Positions 1 through 8,668 of a stretch of DNA of 64,000 nucleotides are shown piece by piece. Numbering within the stretch: the first letter of the stretch is position 1; every line of letters begins with the position of its first letter. This DNA is from DASPRG01 sp963796125 (GTDB taxonomy: Bacteria; Nitrospirota; Thermodesulfovibrionia; Thermodesulfovibrionales; SM23-35), in the NCBI GenBank assembly GCA_963796125.1, contig CAWCKM010000024.1, positions 16,357 through 80,356 of the forward strand, read 5' to 3'. The notes under the pieces were generated by a model. That model saw only the letters and a list, made by a program, of their open reading frames with translations. It did no database searches and was not told the origin of the DNA. A program made the translations under genes and the position numbers.

Positions 1-3
1 TCT

Positions 4-1845
4 TCAGTCTCCAAAGGTAACCCTCAACACCTCCTCAACAGAGGTGATGCCCTCCTTGATCTTGCTGTTGCCGCTCATCCTCAGGGTCTTCATGCCAAGT
101 TTGACAGCCGTCCTCTTTATCTCATCAGCTGACGCCCCTTCAAGAACAAGCTCCTTTATCTCAGACCCCACAGGCATAACTTCATAGAGTGCTATCCTCC
201 CTTTATATCCAGAACCGTTGCATACTGAACACCCTTTACCCCTGTAGCATTTTACCGTCTTTACATCGTCCTCCGAAAAACCTACCTTTTTTAAGGCTGC
301 TGCAGGGATATCCTCCTCCTCTTTACACTGTGTGCATATCTTTCTTACTAGCCTCTGGGCCATGATGAGGATAACTGATGCTGATACGAGAAAAGGCTCG
401 ATACCCATATTCAATAACCTGCTTATGCTGCTCGGTGCATCATTCGTGTGCAGGGTGCTTAAGACAAGATGGCCTGTCAGGGCAGCTTTAACTGCAATCT
501 CTGCTGTCTCGAAGTCACGTATCTCTCCAACCATGATAATGTCTGGACTTTGTCTTAAAAAAGACCGGAGGGCGGAAGCAAAGGTAAGACCGATCTCTTC
601 TTTTACCTGAACCTGATTTATCCCATGGAAGTTATATTCAATAGGATCTTCTACAGTCATTATGTTAATCCCGGGTTTATTGAGGTAATTCAAGCCAGAA
701 TAGAGGGTTGTAGTCTTGCCGCTTCCTGTTGGGCCAGTAACAAGGATCATGCCGTATGGCTTATTCAGTGCATCCATAAAAGACTGCAGTATGTCTTCCT
801 CAAATCCAAGCTTTGTAAGATCTACCTGGAGGTTTGACTTATCAAGAATCCTGAGAACTGTCTTTTCTCCAAAAAGACACGGCAAAACCGAAACACGGAA
901 ATCTATTTCTTTTTTCTTTCCGAGCCTCAATTTAATCCTTCCGTCCTGAGGTAATCTTCTCTCAGCTATATCGAGTTTTGACATGATCTTGAGTCTCGAA
1001 GTAACAGAATCTTTAATCTTTTTAGGAAGGTTCATTGCATTAAACATGATGCCATCAACTCTGTATCTTACTCTCAGGGAGCGCTCGTAAGGCTCTATAT
1101 GGATATCGCTTGCACCGCTTTTAATCGCTCTCATAAGTATCCCATTAACAAGCTTAACTATAGGTTCTTCTATTTCTTTGCTCGATAGTTCCTTTTTCTC
1201 AGTGACGACCTCTATGCTATCAAGGGCATCTCCAACAAGTTTGTCAAATTCATCAATATCAACCATGGGACCATCATGAGCAGCATTTGCTCCTCCTTCA
1301 CTAAATTCCTCTTCCCGGGTTGTGTAATCCTCAGTCTGAAATGTCTCAGCGAATGCAGACGTCTCAGCCTGAAACACATTTGTTTTTTCTCCTTCTTTCG
1401 CCGTAACAAGGGCTTCACCATTGCCCGAGTACTGGTTGGACATCGCACTCATAATTGAAGATTCACTCGTTACCACAACTTCCACATTATACCCTGTCCT
1501 GAATTTTACGTCATCGATAGCAAATACATTGGAGGGATCAACCATCGCAACCGTTAAGGTAGCACCAACTCTCGCAACAGGCATGATCAGATACTTCCTC
1601 GCCATATCAACAGGTATGAGCTTTAACAGAGAAGGATCAACCTTGTAATCAGAGAGGTTTATTGCAGGAACATTGTACTGTCTGCTGAGAAAAGCAACAA
1701 GTTTCTCTTCTGTCACATAACCCAACTTTACGAGATTTGTCCCGATTCTACCTCCTTCTCTTCTCTGAAGATCCAGAGCCTCCCTTAGTTGCACCTCTGT
1801 GATAATATGGGAAGTGATAAGGAGTTGTCCTAATCTTGCTGCCAT
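4..1845 (-). CDS. pilB: Type IV pilus/type II secretion assembly ATPase (PilB/GspE), copy A
   Basis: Cytoplasmic hexameric ATPase that powers pilin or pseudopilin polymerisation. The 613-residue product has an N-terminal MshEN-type domain (about residues 1-130), a variable acidic linker (131-225), then the catalytic core: an SGASDIHIEP Asp box near 243-252, Walker A GPTGSGKT at 371-378, a Walker B region DIIMVGE near 435-441, and the zinc-binding cysteines CTQC (504, 507) and C539/C542 typical of the family. Length is normal. It lies 15 bp downstream of a second copy on the same strand, so the two are probably co-transcribed. The first 130 residues are identical to copy B, and the last 100 or so nearly so. 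PilB versus GspE cannot be settled without the neighbouring pilC/pilT; a separate GspE lies at 30159. Confidence 0.9.
   Translation of the reverse strand: MAARLGQLLITSHIITEVQLREALDLQRREGGRIGTNLVKLGYVTEEKLVAFLSRQYNVPAINLSDYKVDPSLLKLIPVDMARKYLIMPVARVGATLTVAMVDPSNVFAIDDVKFRTGYNVEVVVTSESSIMSAMSNQYSGNGEALVTAKEGEKTNVFQAETSAFAETFQTEDYTTREEEFSEGGANAAHDGPMVDIDEFDKLVGDALDSIEVVTEKKELSSKEIEEPIVKLVNGILMRAIKSGASDIHIEPYERSLRVRYRVDGIMFNAMNLPKKIKDSVTSRLKIMSKLDIAERRLPQDGRIKLRLGKKKEIDFRVSVLPCLFGEKTVLRILDKSNLQVDLTKLGFEEDILQSFMDALNKPYGMILVTGPTGSGKTTTLYSGLNYLNKPGINIMTVEDPIEYNFHGINQVQVKEEIGLTFASALRSFLRQSPDIIMVGEIRDFETAEIAVKAALTGHLVLSTLHTNDAPSSISRLLNMGIEPFLVSASVILIMAQRLVRKICTQCKEEEDIPAAALKKVGFSEDDVKTVKCYRGKGCSVCNGSGYKGRIALYEVMPVGSEIKELVLEGASADEIKRTAVKLGMKTLRMSGNSKIKEGITSVEEVLRVTFGD
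1455..1845 (-). repeat. Duplicated 5' block of pilB (copy A), identical to 3279-3669
   Basis: By direct reading, this 391-bp block matches 3279-3669 base for base. It covers the start codon and first 130 codons. Identity stops abruptly on the 3' side, where the linker-coding sequences differ. Confidence 0.9.
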
Positions 1846-1860
1846 AGTTCACACCATCCC

Positions 1861-3669
1861 TTAGTCTCCAAAGGTAACCCTCAACACCTCCTCAACAGAG
1901 GTGATGCCCTCCTTGATCTTGCTGTTGCCGCTCATCCTCAGGGTCTTCATGCCAAGTTTGACAGCCGTCCTCTTTATCTCATCAGCTGACGCCCCTTCAA
2001 GAACAAGCTCCTTTATCTCAGACCCCATAGGCATAACTTCATAGAGTGCTATCCTCCCTTTATATCCCGAACCGTTGCATACAGAACACCCTTTACCCCT
2101 GTAGCATTTTACCGTCTTTACATCGTCCTCCGAAAAACCTACCTTTTTTAAGGCTGCTGCAGGGATATCCTCCTCCTCTTTACACTGTGTGCATACCTTT
2201 CTTACTAGCCTCTGGGTTGCAATGAGGATAACTGATGCTGATACGAGAAAAGGCTCGATACCCATATTCAACAACCTGCTTATGGTGCTCGGTGCATCAT
2301 TCGTGTGCAGGGTGCTTAAGACAAGATGGCCTGTGAGGGCAGCTTTAACTGCAATCTCTGCTGTCTCGAAGTCACGTATCTCTCCGACCATGATGACATC
2401 GGGGTCTTGTCTTAAAAAAGACCGGAGGGCAGAAGCAAAGGTAAGACCGATCTCTTCTTTTACCTGAACCTGATTTATCCCCTGGAAGTTATATTCAACA
2501 GGATCCTCAGCAGTTGATATATTAATCCCCACCTTATTGAGGTAATTCAATCCAGAATAGAGGGTTGTAGTCTTGCCGCTTCCTGTTGGGCCAGTAACGA
2601 GGATCATGCCGTATGGCTTATTCAGTGCATTCATGAAGAACTGTAATGCGTCTCCTTCAAAACCTAATTTTGTGAGGTCCACCTGCAGGTTTGATTTATC
2701 GAGAAGCCTGAGAACAACTCTTTCACCAAAAAGACATGGTACTGTAGAAACACGAAAATCTATTTCTCCTCTTCTGCCAAGTCTCAATTTAATCCTTCCG
2801 TCCTGAGGTAATCTTCTCTCAGCTATATCAAGCCTTGCCATGATTTTGAGCCTCGATGATACGGCAGCCTTTATCTTTGCCGGCAGATTCATAACTACAT
2901 ACATCGAGCCGTCAACCCGTTGCCTCACCCGTACAGAGTTTTCGTATGGCTCAATATGGACGTCACTTGCACCAGCTTTTATTGCATTTATGAGCATACC
3001 ATTAACAAGCTTAACGATCGGCGGTGCAACATCTCGAACAACTTCCGCATCTTCCTTTTCTTCCACTACTTCGATGTTATCGAGTGCCTTATCCACCACC
3101 TCATCAAGTTTATCGACTTCTCCTAAGCCTTCACCAAGTGCTAAAGAGATCTCCTCGGTGTCCTCTTCTGTCTCCTGGACTTCATAGTTTTTTGCCTGAA
3201 GTATTTCTGCTGCTAATCCTTTTGAAGCAATAAGAGAAACATTATCAACCATATAAGAGTTTGATATAGCATCCACCATTGAAGATTCACTCGTTACCAC
3301 AACTTCCACATTATACCCTGTCCTGAATTTTACGTCATCGATAGCAAATACATTGGAGGGATCAACCATCGCAACCGTTAAGGTAGCACCAACTCTCGCA
3401 ACAGGCATGATCAGATACTTCCTCGCCATATCAACAGGTATGAGCTTTAACAGAGAAGGATCAACCTTGTAATCAGAGAGGTTTATTGCAGGAACATTGT
3501 ACTGTCTGCTGAGAAAAGCAACAAGTTTCTCTTCTGTCACATAACCCAACTTTACGAGATTTGTCCCGATTCTACCTCCTTCTCTTCTCTGAAGATCCAG
3601 AGCCTCCCTTAGTTGCACCTCTGTGATAATATGGGAAGTGATAAGGAGTTGTCCTAATCTTGCTGCCAT
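1861..3669 (-). CDS. pilB: Type IV pilus/type II secretion assembly ATPase (PilB/GspE), copy B
   Basis: Tandem paralogue of the downstream copy, 602 residues, with the same architecture: MshEN-type N-domain, short acidic linker, Asp box (AGASDVHIEP), Walker A GPTGSGKT near 360, Walker B region (DVIMVGE), and the CTQC and CSVC zinc ligands. Its linker (about 131-220) is unrelated in detail to that of copy A, and the core differs at scattered residues, whereas the first 130 residues are identical. All catalytic motifs are intact in both, so both may be functional. It is the first gene of the pair; upstream on the same strand lies a truncated transposase, not a pilus gene. Confidence 0.9.
   Translation of the reverse strand: MAARLGQLLITSHIITEVQLREALDLQRREGGRIGTNLVKLGYVTEEKLVAFLSRQYNVPAINLSDYKVDPSLLKLIPVDMARKYLIMPVARVGATLTVAMVDPSNVFAIDDVKFRTGYNVEVVVTSESSMVDAISNSYMVDNVSLIASKGLAAEILQAKNYEVQETEEDTEEISLALGEGLGEVDKLDEVVDKALDNIEVVEEKEDAEVVRDVAPPIVKLVNGMLINAIKAGASDVHIEPYENSVRVRQRVDGSMYVVMNLPAKIKAAVSSRLKIMARLDIAERRLPQDGRIKLRLGRRGEIDFRVSTVPCLFGERVVLRLLDKSNLQVDLTKLGFEGDALQFFMNALNKPYGMILVTGPTGSGKTTTLYSGLNYLNKVGINISTAEDPVEYNFQGINQVQVKEEIGLTFASALRSFLRQDPDVIMVGEIRDFETAEIAVKAALTGHLVLSTLHTNDAPSTISRLLNMGIEPFLVSASVILIATQRLVRKVCTQCKEEEDIPAAALKKVGFSEDDVKTVKCYRGKGCSVCNGSGYKGRIALYEVMPMGSEIKELVLEGASADEIKRTAVKLGMKTLRMSGNSKIKEGITSVEEVLRVTFGD
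3279..3669 (-). repeat. Duplicated 5' block of pilB (copy B), identical to 1455-1845
   Basis: Partner of the identical block in the other pilB copy. The sharp boundary between identical and diverged sequence points to gene conversion or recent recombination rather than a simple recent duplication. Confidence 0.9.
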
Positions 3670-3753
3670 TTTTCTACCATATATAAAGCATAAATATCAA
3701 ACTGGTCTATATATTCAAAAACTCTTTGCAACATCTCTTTTCTATTTTTCTGC

Positions 3754-4215
3754 CTATCTATGCTGCGGACTATGCTCATTGTTTACCTGCTTATGAAAAC
3801 AAAGGTCATACCTTCTAATAATATTGCCAATCGTTGATTCAGAAATGCTTTTCATCCCTTTTTGGATGCAATATTCATCTAACAGAGGTTTAATCTTTTC
3901 TTTTCCGAGCCTTGGATGTTCCTGCCGCGTTGCCCGTATAAATTCAACAATCTCAAGAGAAATAGTCGATTGCCTCACTCTTTTAGGACGGGTAGATAGG
4001 GGTACCAAAGCTTTTAGTTCACCTCCCATGTCTTTCAGCCTTTTTCTCCAGCGGTTGATCACTTTTCTATCTGTACCAAAGGCTTTAATAGTAGTTCTTT
4101 CCCCATATCTCTCATAGAACCTGATAATCTTCAGCCTCTGTACTGCTACCCGGTTCCCATTGAATTTCATAAAGTTATTGCTCATACCTTGAAACCTGCG
4201 ATATTGTCGTACCAT
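3754..4215 (-). pseudogene. Truncated transposase, N-terminal helix-turn-helix part only
   Basis: The 153-residue product looks like the DNA-binding N-terminus of an IS481/integrase-core-type transposase: a helix-turn-helix segment around residues 25-60 (KAFGTDRKVINRWRKRL), a linker, and a second HTH-like segment ending near STIGNIIRRYDLCF. The DDE catalytic domain that should follow is absent; the frame ends shortly after a short Ser/His-rich tail and is followed by about 80 bp leading to pilB. No flanking inverted repeats or target duplication were seen. I read it as a decayed insertion sequence; a stand-alone HTH regulator is the less likely alternative. The start could be at the internal Met 11. 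Confidence 0.55.
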
Positions 4216-4415
4216 ACAAGAATATGTTTTCAGAAAATAATGTATCGCGTTTCATGTCGCATAGGTTTTTTAACTTTTTTATCATGGAAGCGCTGTGATA
4301 TAAATCACAAAAATGGATATCCTAAAGAAAGGGAAGCAACCATAAGGATAGATATGCCAATACATGAATATGGTAAAATTTAAAAAGGAGAAAAAAGAAC
4401 CCTACGTATCATAAA

Positions 4416-4844
4416 ATGGTTAGGCAAAAGGATATACCATCCCCCCGTGATTTTGAGAGAGCTGAGAGGTTAAGAAAAGTCATAGAGGCTCTGTATGAGA
4501 TAAATAAAAGTATTCCTGTCATCGTTGAAGGCAATAAAGATGTATCTGCATTAAGAGAGCTTGGCCTTGTGGGTGAGATCATCACACTTAACAGGGGGAA
4601 AAACCTCTATACCTTTTGCTTAGATGTTGCAGAGCGATTTCAAAAAGTAATTATTCTCCTTGATTGGGACAGGGTTGGTGATAGCCTTACAAAAACCTTA
4701 TCGATGCACCTTAACGGATATTGGGAGGAGTTTTCTTATTTCAGGGAACTCTTCAAAGTTCACTGTCAAAAAGAAATAAAAGATATAGAGGGTATCCCGA
4801 AACTCCTTAGAAGGTTAGAAGGAAATGAAAACCCTCGGTATTAA
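4416..4844 (+). CDS. Small stand-alone TOPRIM-domain protein
   Basis: A 142-residue protein whose middle is a TOPRIM fold: the conserved glutamate in PVIVEGNKD (about residues 35-43), a GEIITLNRG strand-turn, and the acidic pair in IILLDWDRVGD (about 88-98). Similar short TOPRIM proteins resemble the nuclease domain of ribonuclease M5 and archaeal DUF-type TOPRIM proteins; no primase zinc finger or topoisomerase domain is present. A purine-rich Shine-Dalgarno stretch (AAAAAGGAG) lies upstream. Its 3' end overlaps yraN by 20 bp in another frame, so the two are translationally coupled and may both act on nucleic acids. The precise substrate cannot be told. Confidence 0.75.
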   Translation: MVRQKDIPSPRDFERAERLRKVIEALYEINKSIPVIVEGNKDVSALRELGLVGEIITLNRGKNLYTFCLDVAERFQKVIILLDWDRVGDSLTKTLSMHLNGYWEEFSYFRELFKVHCQKEIKDIEGIPKLLRRLEGNENPRY

Positions 4845-5175
4845 TGGCGAAAACCTTGCCGTAACCTTTCTCAAAGAGAAAGGCTACAGGATCATTACGA
4901 GGAACTATAAGTCCTGCATTGGTGAGATTGATATTATTGCACAGGACGGTAATACCATAGTCTTCATCGAAGTGAAGACAAGGGCAACCGAGTTGTTCGG
5001 CCAACCTTTTGAAGCAGTAAACAAGAAGAAACAGCACAAAATGAAAAATGTAGCTTTACTCTATATGAAAAAGTATGAGAGAAACTTTCCCGCGAGATTT
5101 GATGTTGTCAGCATTTTTTACAGTGCAAACGGGATGAAAGAGATCGAGCATATCATAGATGCCTTCGAGGTCTAA
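4825..5175 (+). CDS. yraN: YraN family (UPF0102) predicted endonuclease-like protein
   Basis: A 116-residue product with the hallmark of the family: GENLAVTFLKEKGYRIITRNY at the N-terminus, then GEIDIIAQD and FIEVKTRA, which form the D-(E/Q)xK-type active site of a restriction-endonuclease-like fold. Length matches the family (about 115-125). The cellular role is not established. It overlaps the upstream TOPRIM gene, and its last 4 bases overlap the convergent end of rplQ, leaving no room for an intergenic terminator between the two strands. Confidence 0.9.
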   Translation: MKTLGINGENLAVTFLKEKGYRIITRNYKSCIGEIDIIAQDGNTIVFIEVKTRATELFGQPFEAVNKKKQHKMKNVALLYMKKYERNFPARFDVVSIFYSANGMKEIEHIIDAFEV

Positions 5176-5609
5176 GACTTCCCGTCAGGCTGTGGAGCTG
5201 ACTTTTTTGAGGCTTTTTTCTCTGACTCTTTTTCTTTTGATTTCCGTATTTCCTCATAATCAATAAATTCAAGAACGGCCATCGGCGAGGCATCCTTGAC
5301 TCTGTTTCTCGTTTGGACAATCCTCAGGTACCCGCCATTCCTTCCGGAAAATCTCGGCGCTATCTCACTGAAAAGTTTTGCAAGAGCAGTTCTGTTATTG
5401 AGATACGAAAAGGCAAGTCGTTTTGCATGGAGATCACCCCTGATGCCAAGTGTAATCATTTTCTCTGCAATTCTTCTTACTTCCTTGGCCTTTGGGACAG
5501 TTGTTTCTATCCTTTGATGTTCCAAGAGTGATGCCACCAACCCCCGTAAAAGGGCTTTCCTCTGGTTAGCAGTCCTCCCAAATAACCTGCCATCAACTCT
5601 ATGTCGCAT
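5172..5609 (-). CDS. rplQ: 50S ribosomal protein L17
   Basis: Large-subunit protein that borders the peptide exit tunnel. The N-terminal signature MRHRVDGRLFGRTANQRKALLRGL is typical, followed by the ETTVPKAKEVRRIAEKMITLG core; the lysine/serine-rich tail (about residues 120-145) is longer than in the shortest bacterial L17 proteins. It is the last gene of the long ribosomal supercluster, overlapping the end of rpoA by 11 bp and meeting yraN tail to tail. Confidence 0.97.
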   Translation of the reverse strand: MRHRVDGRLFGRTANQRKALLRGLVASLLEHQRIETTVPKAKEVRRIAEKMITLGIRGDLHAKRLAFSYLNNRTALAKLFSEIAPRFSGRNGGYLRIVQTRNRVKDASPMAVLEFIDYEEIRKSKEKESEKKASKKSAPQPDGKS

Positions 5610-6645
5610 CTTGCTCTATACCTCCAGCCTGTGCGGCTACCTCCCTGTTGAGAGCATTCAGGTCGACCCTCATACCAAGGCGTAATCCCATTGAATGAAG
5701 AATTTCTTTAATCTCGTTCAGGGACTTACGACCAAAATTCTTTGTCTTCAGCATCTCATGTTCTGTCTTCTGTACAAGGTCTGCAATGGTCTTTATGCTT
5801 GCATTCTTCAGACAGTTATTTGCTCTTACAGAGAGCTCCAGCTCATCAACACTTTTAAGGAGATTACTGTTAACCACAGGATTTTCACTGAATGATTGCG
5901 CCCCGCCACCTTCTTCAAGCGAGCCCATTTCTGTTTCCTCCGGTTCGTCTTCCAAGAGGAAAAGATCCATATGCTCAATAATGATGGAGGCTGCCTGAGA
6001 AACTGCTTTTTCAGGCGTAATACTTCCATCAGTCCAGATCTCCATAACAAGTCTGTCGTAATCTGTTGCCCTTCCAACTCTTGCTTTCTCAACTGTGAAA
6101 TTAACTTTCTTTATAGGGGTAAAGACGGAATCTATAGCGATCATATCTACAGGGAGATCATCTTCTTTATTGAATTCTGATGATACATATCCTTTGCCTT
6201 TCTTAAGGTACATCTCAGCTTCAAAAGAAGCATCCTTATCCAACGTCGCTATAACTTGCTCAGGGTTAAGGACCTCAAAAGATGCATCCCCTTGGATATC
6301 AGAGCCTTTCACATCTTTTGGTCCCTTTACTCTCATTGTTGCTGTTTTTTTCCCGTCAGAATAAAGCTTGAATCTGAGTTTTTTCATATTCAGAATTATG
6401 TCAATCACATCTTCCTTTACTCCATCTATATTGGAGAACTCTTGAAAGGCACCCTGTATTTTTACAGCAGTAACTGCAGCCCCTTCAATGGATGAAAGTA
6501 AAACCCTTCTAAGGGCATTCCCTATGGTAGTCCCATAACCACGCTCTAAAGGTTCTGCTATAAGCTTACCATATGTATCAGTCAGGGTTTCTTCATCAAA
6601 CCTTATCTTATCCGGCAACTGAAAGCCTTTTCTTCTTAAATCCAT
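5599..6645 (-). CDS. rpoA: DNA-directed RNA polymerase alpha subunit
   Basis: Scaffold subunit of RNA polymerase, 348 residues. The N-terminal dimerisation domain shows the GYGTTIGNALRRVLLSSIEGAAV motif (about residues 36-58), which contacts beta and beta-prime. The C-terminal domain (about 260-330) carries NNCLKNASIKTIADL and the NFGRKSLNEI helix-hairpin-helix that binds UP elements and activators. It is the penultimate gene of the cluster, between rpsD and rplQ as in most bacteria. The 80-bp gap to rpsD is the longest in this part of the cluster apart from that before infA. Confidence 0.97.
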   Translation of the reverse strand: MDLRRKGFQLPDKIRFDEETLTDTYGKLIAEPLERGYGTTIGNALRRVLLSSIEGAAVTAVKIQGAFQEFSNIDGVKEDVIDIILNMKKLRFKLYSDGKKTATMRVKGPKDVKGSDIQGDASFEVLNPEQVIATLDKDASFEAEMYLKKGKGYVSSEFNKEDDLPVDMIAIDSVFTPIKKVNFTVEKARVGRATDYDRLVMEIWTDGSITPEKAVSQAASIIIEHMDLFLLEDEPEETEMGSLEEGGGAQSFSENPVVNSNLLKSVDELELSVRANNCLKNASIKTIADLVQKTEHEMLKTKNFGRKSLNEIKEILHSMGLRLGMRVDLNALNREVAAQAGGIEQDAT

Positions 6646-6725
6646 AAGGCCTCCTCTAAAATTTTTTTAAGTAAGAAATGGGAAGTCAAAGAGTTACTCA
6701 TTTCTTTACTTCTTGTTACTTGTTT

Positions 6726-7352
6726 TTATTTGGAATAGAGCTCTACTATGAGCTGTTCCTGAACAGGAAGTTGTAATTCTTCCCGTGTTGGTATATGCAA
6801 AACTTTCCCTCTCATGTTTGGGCTGTCAACCTCAACCCATAGAGGCATTCCCCTATGCTCCGCTTTAGAAATGCTATCAATGACTTCGGGCAAATTCCTG
6901 CTGGATTCTTTCGCTTCGATGAAATCTCCGCCCTTAGTCTCATAAGACGGAATGTCTACTTTCTTACCGTTGACAAGAAAGTGGCCATGATTTACCAGTT
7001 GTCTTGCCTTTCGTCTATTGGGTGCAAAACCCATACGATAGACGATGTTGTCAAGACGAGTCTCGAGCAATTGAAGGAGTACCTCTCCGGTAATGCCCTT
7101 TTTTCTTTCAGACTCATAGAAATACCTTCTAAACTCTCTTTCAAGAAGTCCGTATATCTTCCTGACCTTTTGTTTTTCTCTGAGTTGAATACCATAGTCT
7201 GACAGTTTCCTGAAACCCTGCCCATGTTGTCCCGGGGGGTACTTCCTTCTCTCGATAGCACATTTTTCTGTATAGCACCGATCACCCTTCAGAAATAGTT
7301 TTTCTCCTTCTCTCCGACAAATCCTGCATAAAGCTCCTAAATATCTTGCCAC
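6726..7352 (-). CDS. rpsD: 30S ribosomal protein S4
   Basis: Primary 16S rRNA-binding protein, 208 residues. I place the start at a GTG at 7352, which gives the canonical ARYLGALCRICRREG N-terminus and is preceded by GAGGAGAG; the longer frame beginning at 7409 would run into rpsK. The zinc-type CRICRREG...C region and the S4 RNA-binding domain (LETRLDNIVYRMGFA, RQLVNHGHFLVNGKKVDIPS) are clear. It begins one base after the rpsK stop, so the two are coupled. Confidence 0.97.
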   Translation of the reverse strand: MARYLGALCRICRREGEKLFLKGDRCYTEKCAIERRKYPPGQHGQGFRKLSDYGIQLREKQKVRKIYGLLEREFRRYFYESERKKGITGEVLLQLLETRLDNIVYRMGFAPNRRKARQLVNHGHFLVNGKKVDIPSYETKGGDFIEAKESSRNLPEVIDSISKAEHRGMPLWVEVDSPNMRGKVLHIPTREELQLPVQEQLIVELYSK

Positions 7353-7353
7353 G

Positions 7354-7740
7354 TTAAACTCTCCTCTTTTTGGGTGGCCTGCAACCGTTGTGAGGGACTG
7401 GTGTAACATCTTTTATAAGATTGATCTCGAGACCTGCTGCCTGGAGTGCCCTGATAGCAGATTCCCTCCCTGCACCGGGCCCTTTTACAAAAATATCAAT
7501 CTGCTTCATCCCAAGGTCCATTGCCTTTTTTGCTACCGCAGTTGCTGCTATCTGTGCAGCATAGGGAGTTCCTTTTCTTGAGCCTTTAAACCCCAGGTTA
7601 CCCGCACTTGACCAGGTAATAACATCACCATTCGGATCCGTAACTGTAATGATCGTGTTGTTAAAGGTTGCTTGGATATGAGCAGTTCCATAAGTAATAT
7701 TCCTTTTTTCCTTCTTTACACCTTTCTTCCTCTGAGCCAT
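7354..7740 (-). CDS. rpsK: 30S ribosomal protein S11
   Basis: Platform protein near the mRNA exit site; 128 residues, a normal length. Diagnostic segments are HIQATFNNTIITVTDPNGD, WSSAGNLGFKGSRKGTPYAAQ and the C-terminal DVTPVPHNGCRPPKKRRV. It sits between rpsM and rpsD in the alpha-operon order with only 4 bp to rpsM. Confidence 0.98.
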   Translation of the reverse strand: MAQRKKGVKKEKRNITYGTAHIQATFNNTIITVTDPNGDVITWSSAGNLGFKGSRKGTPYAAQIAATAVAKKAMDLGMKQIDIFVKGPGAGRESAIRALQAAGLEINLIKDVTPVPHNGCRPPKKRRV

Positions 7741-7744
7741 TCAG

Positions 7745-8119
7745 TTATGCCTCCTTCTTCTTGCTGACGGCAAGCTTTCTTGGTCCCTTACGAGTTCTGG
7801 CATTTGTTTTTGTCCTTTGACCTCTTACCGGAAGTCCTGAACGGTGTCTCATCCCCCTGTAACAACCAATATCTATAAGTCTTTTTATGCCCATTGATAT
7901 GTCACGCCTGAGATCACCTTCAACTCTAAAATCCCTGTCAATTATTGTCCTGATCTTAACTATCTCCTCGTCAGCGAGGTCCTTTACTCTTGTGTTTGGA
8001 CTGACGTTCGTCTCGGACAGGATCTTTTGTGAAAGAGTTCTGCCTATGCCAAAAATCCTTGTCAGCCCTATCTCTATGCGTTCATTCTTCGGTAAATCAA
8101 CTCCAGCAATTCTTGCCAA
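7745..8119 (-). CDS. rpsM: 30S ribosomal protein S13
   Basis: Head protein contacting the P-site tRNA and the B1 bridge; 124 residues. Begins MARIAGVDLPKNERIEIGLT and contains GIGRTLSQKIL and the arginine-rich RGMRHRSGLPVRGQRTKTNARTRKG tail. First gene of the alpha-operon block after rpmJ. Confidence 0.98.
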   Translation of the reverse strand: MARIAGVDLPKNERIEIGLTRIFGIGRTLSQKILSETNVSPNTRVKDLADEEIVKIRTIIDRDFRVEGDLRRDISMGIKRLIDIGCYRGMRHRSGLPVRGQRTKTNARTRKGPRKLAVSKKKEA

Positions 8120-8169
8120 TTTATACCCCTTCCTTTACAGACTCTGATCATGAAATAACATATACTGTT

Positions 8170-8283
8170 TCATCCTTGTCGTTGTTTGTGCCTAGGATTT
8201 TCACACAAAATCCTTGTAACACCTCTCCTCTTTATCACCTTACATTTAGCACATATGGGTTTTACTGATGATCTGACCTTCAT
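8170..8283 (-). CDS. rpmJ: 50S ribosomal protein L36
   Basis: Found by reading the gap between rpsM and infA. It encodes 37 residues starting MKVRSSVKPICAKCKVI and ending with ENPRHKQRQG. The zinc ligands are C11, C14, C27 and H32 (CxxC...C...H), so this is the zinc-binding (C+) form. The upstream 144-bp gap to infA holds no further gene that I can see. Confidence 0.95.
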   Translation of the reverse strand: MKVRSSVKPICAKCKVIKRRGVTRILCENPRHKQRQG

Positions 8284-8427
8284 ACTGTAACCTCACTTAT
8301 CTTAAAATTTATTAATCTAAAACAGTTACTTCTGCGAATTAAGATTCTCCCCCGGAAAACAGAGCCTTACAGGTGAAAATTTCTTATACGTACTTTAAAG
8401 AAGTCATATTCCAAGTGCACTCACTCT

Positions 8428-8646
8428 TTATTTCGCTCTATATGTTATCCGTCCCTTTGTGAGATCGTAGGGAGAAAGCTCCACAGTTACTTTGTCACCG
8501 GGCAAAATCTTTATAAAATGCATCCTCATCTTACCTGATACATAAGCGAGAATCACCTGGCCATTTTCAAGCTCCACTTTGAACATTGCATTTGGCAAAG
8601 TTTTCACCACCGTCCCCTGAACTTCTATAATCTCCTCTTTCGGCAT
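8428..8646 (-). CDS. infA: Translation initiation factor IF-1
   Basis: OB-fold factor that blocks the ribosomal A site during initiation. 72 residues, the standard length, with EVQGTVVKTLPNAMFKVEL, GKMRMHFIKILPGDKVTVELSPYDL and GRITYR motifs. Sits 22 bp after map and before rpmJ, the common bacterial order. Confidence 0.98.
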   Translation of the reverse strand: MPKEEIIEVQGTVVKTLPNAMFKVELENGQVILAYVSGKMRMHFIKILPGDKVTVELSPYDLTKGRITYRAK

Positions 8647-8668
8647 TTAACTTAGAATTATAATTTTT

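Noticed and set aside
4..3669. pilB pair as a mere assembly duplication
   Set aside because: The linker-coding and parts of core-coding sequences differ substantially with open frames throughout, so these are two real genes; only the identical ends could hide a local assembly problem.
7353..7409. N-terminal extension of S4 (start at 7409)
   Set aside because: It would overlap rpsK and is not part of S4; the GTG at 7352 has a proper Shine-Dalgarno and yields the conserved N-terminus.
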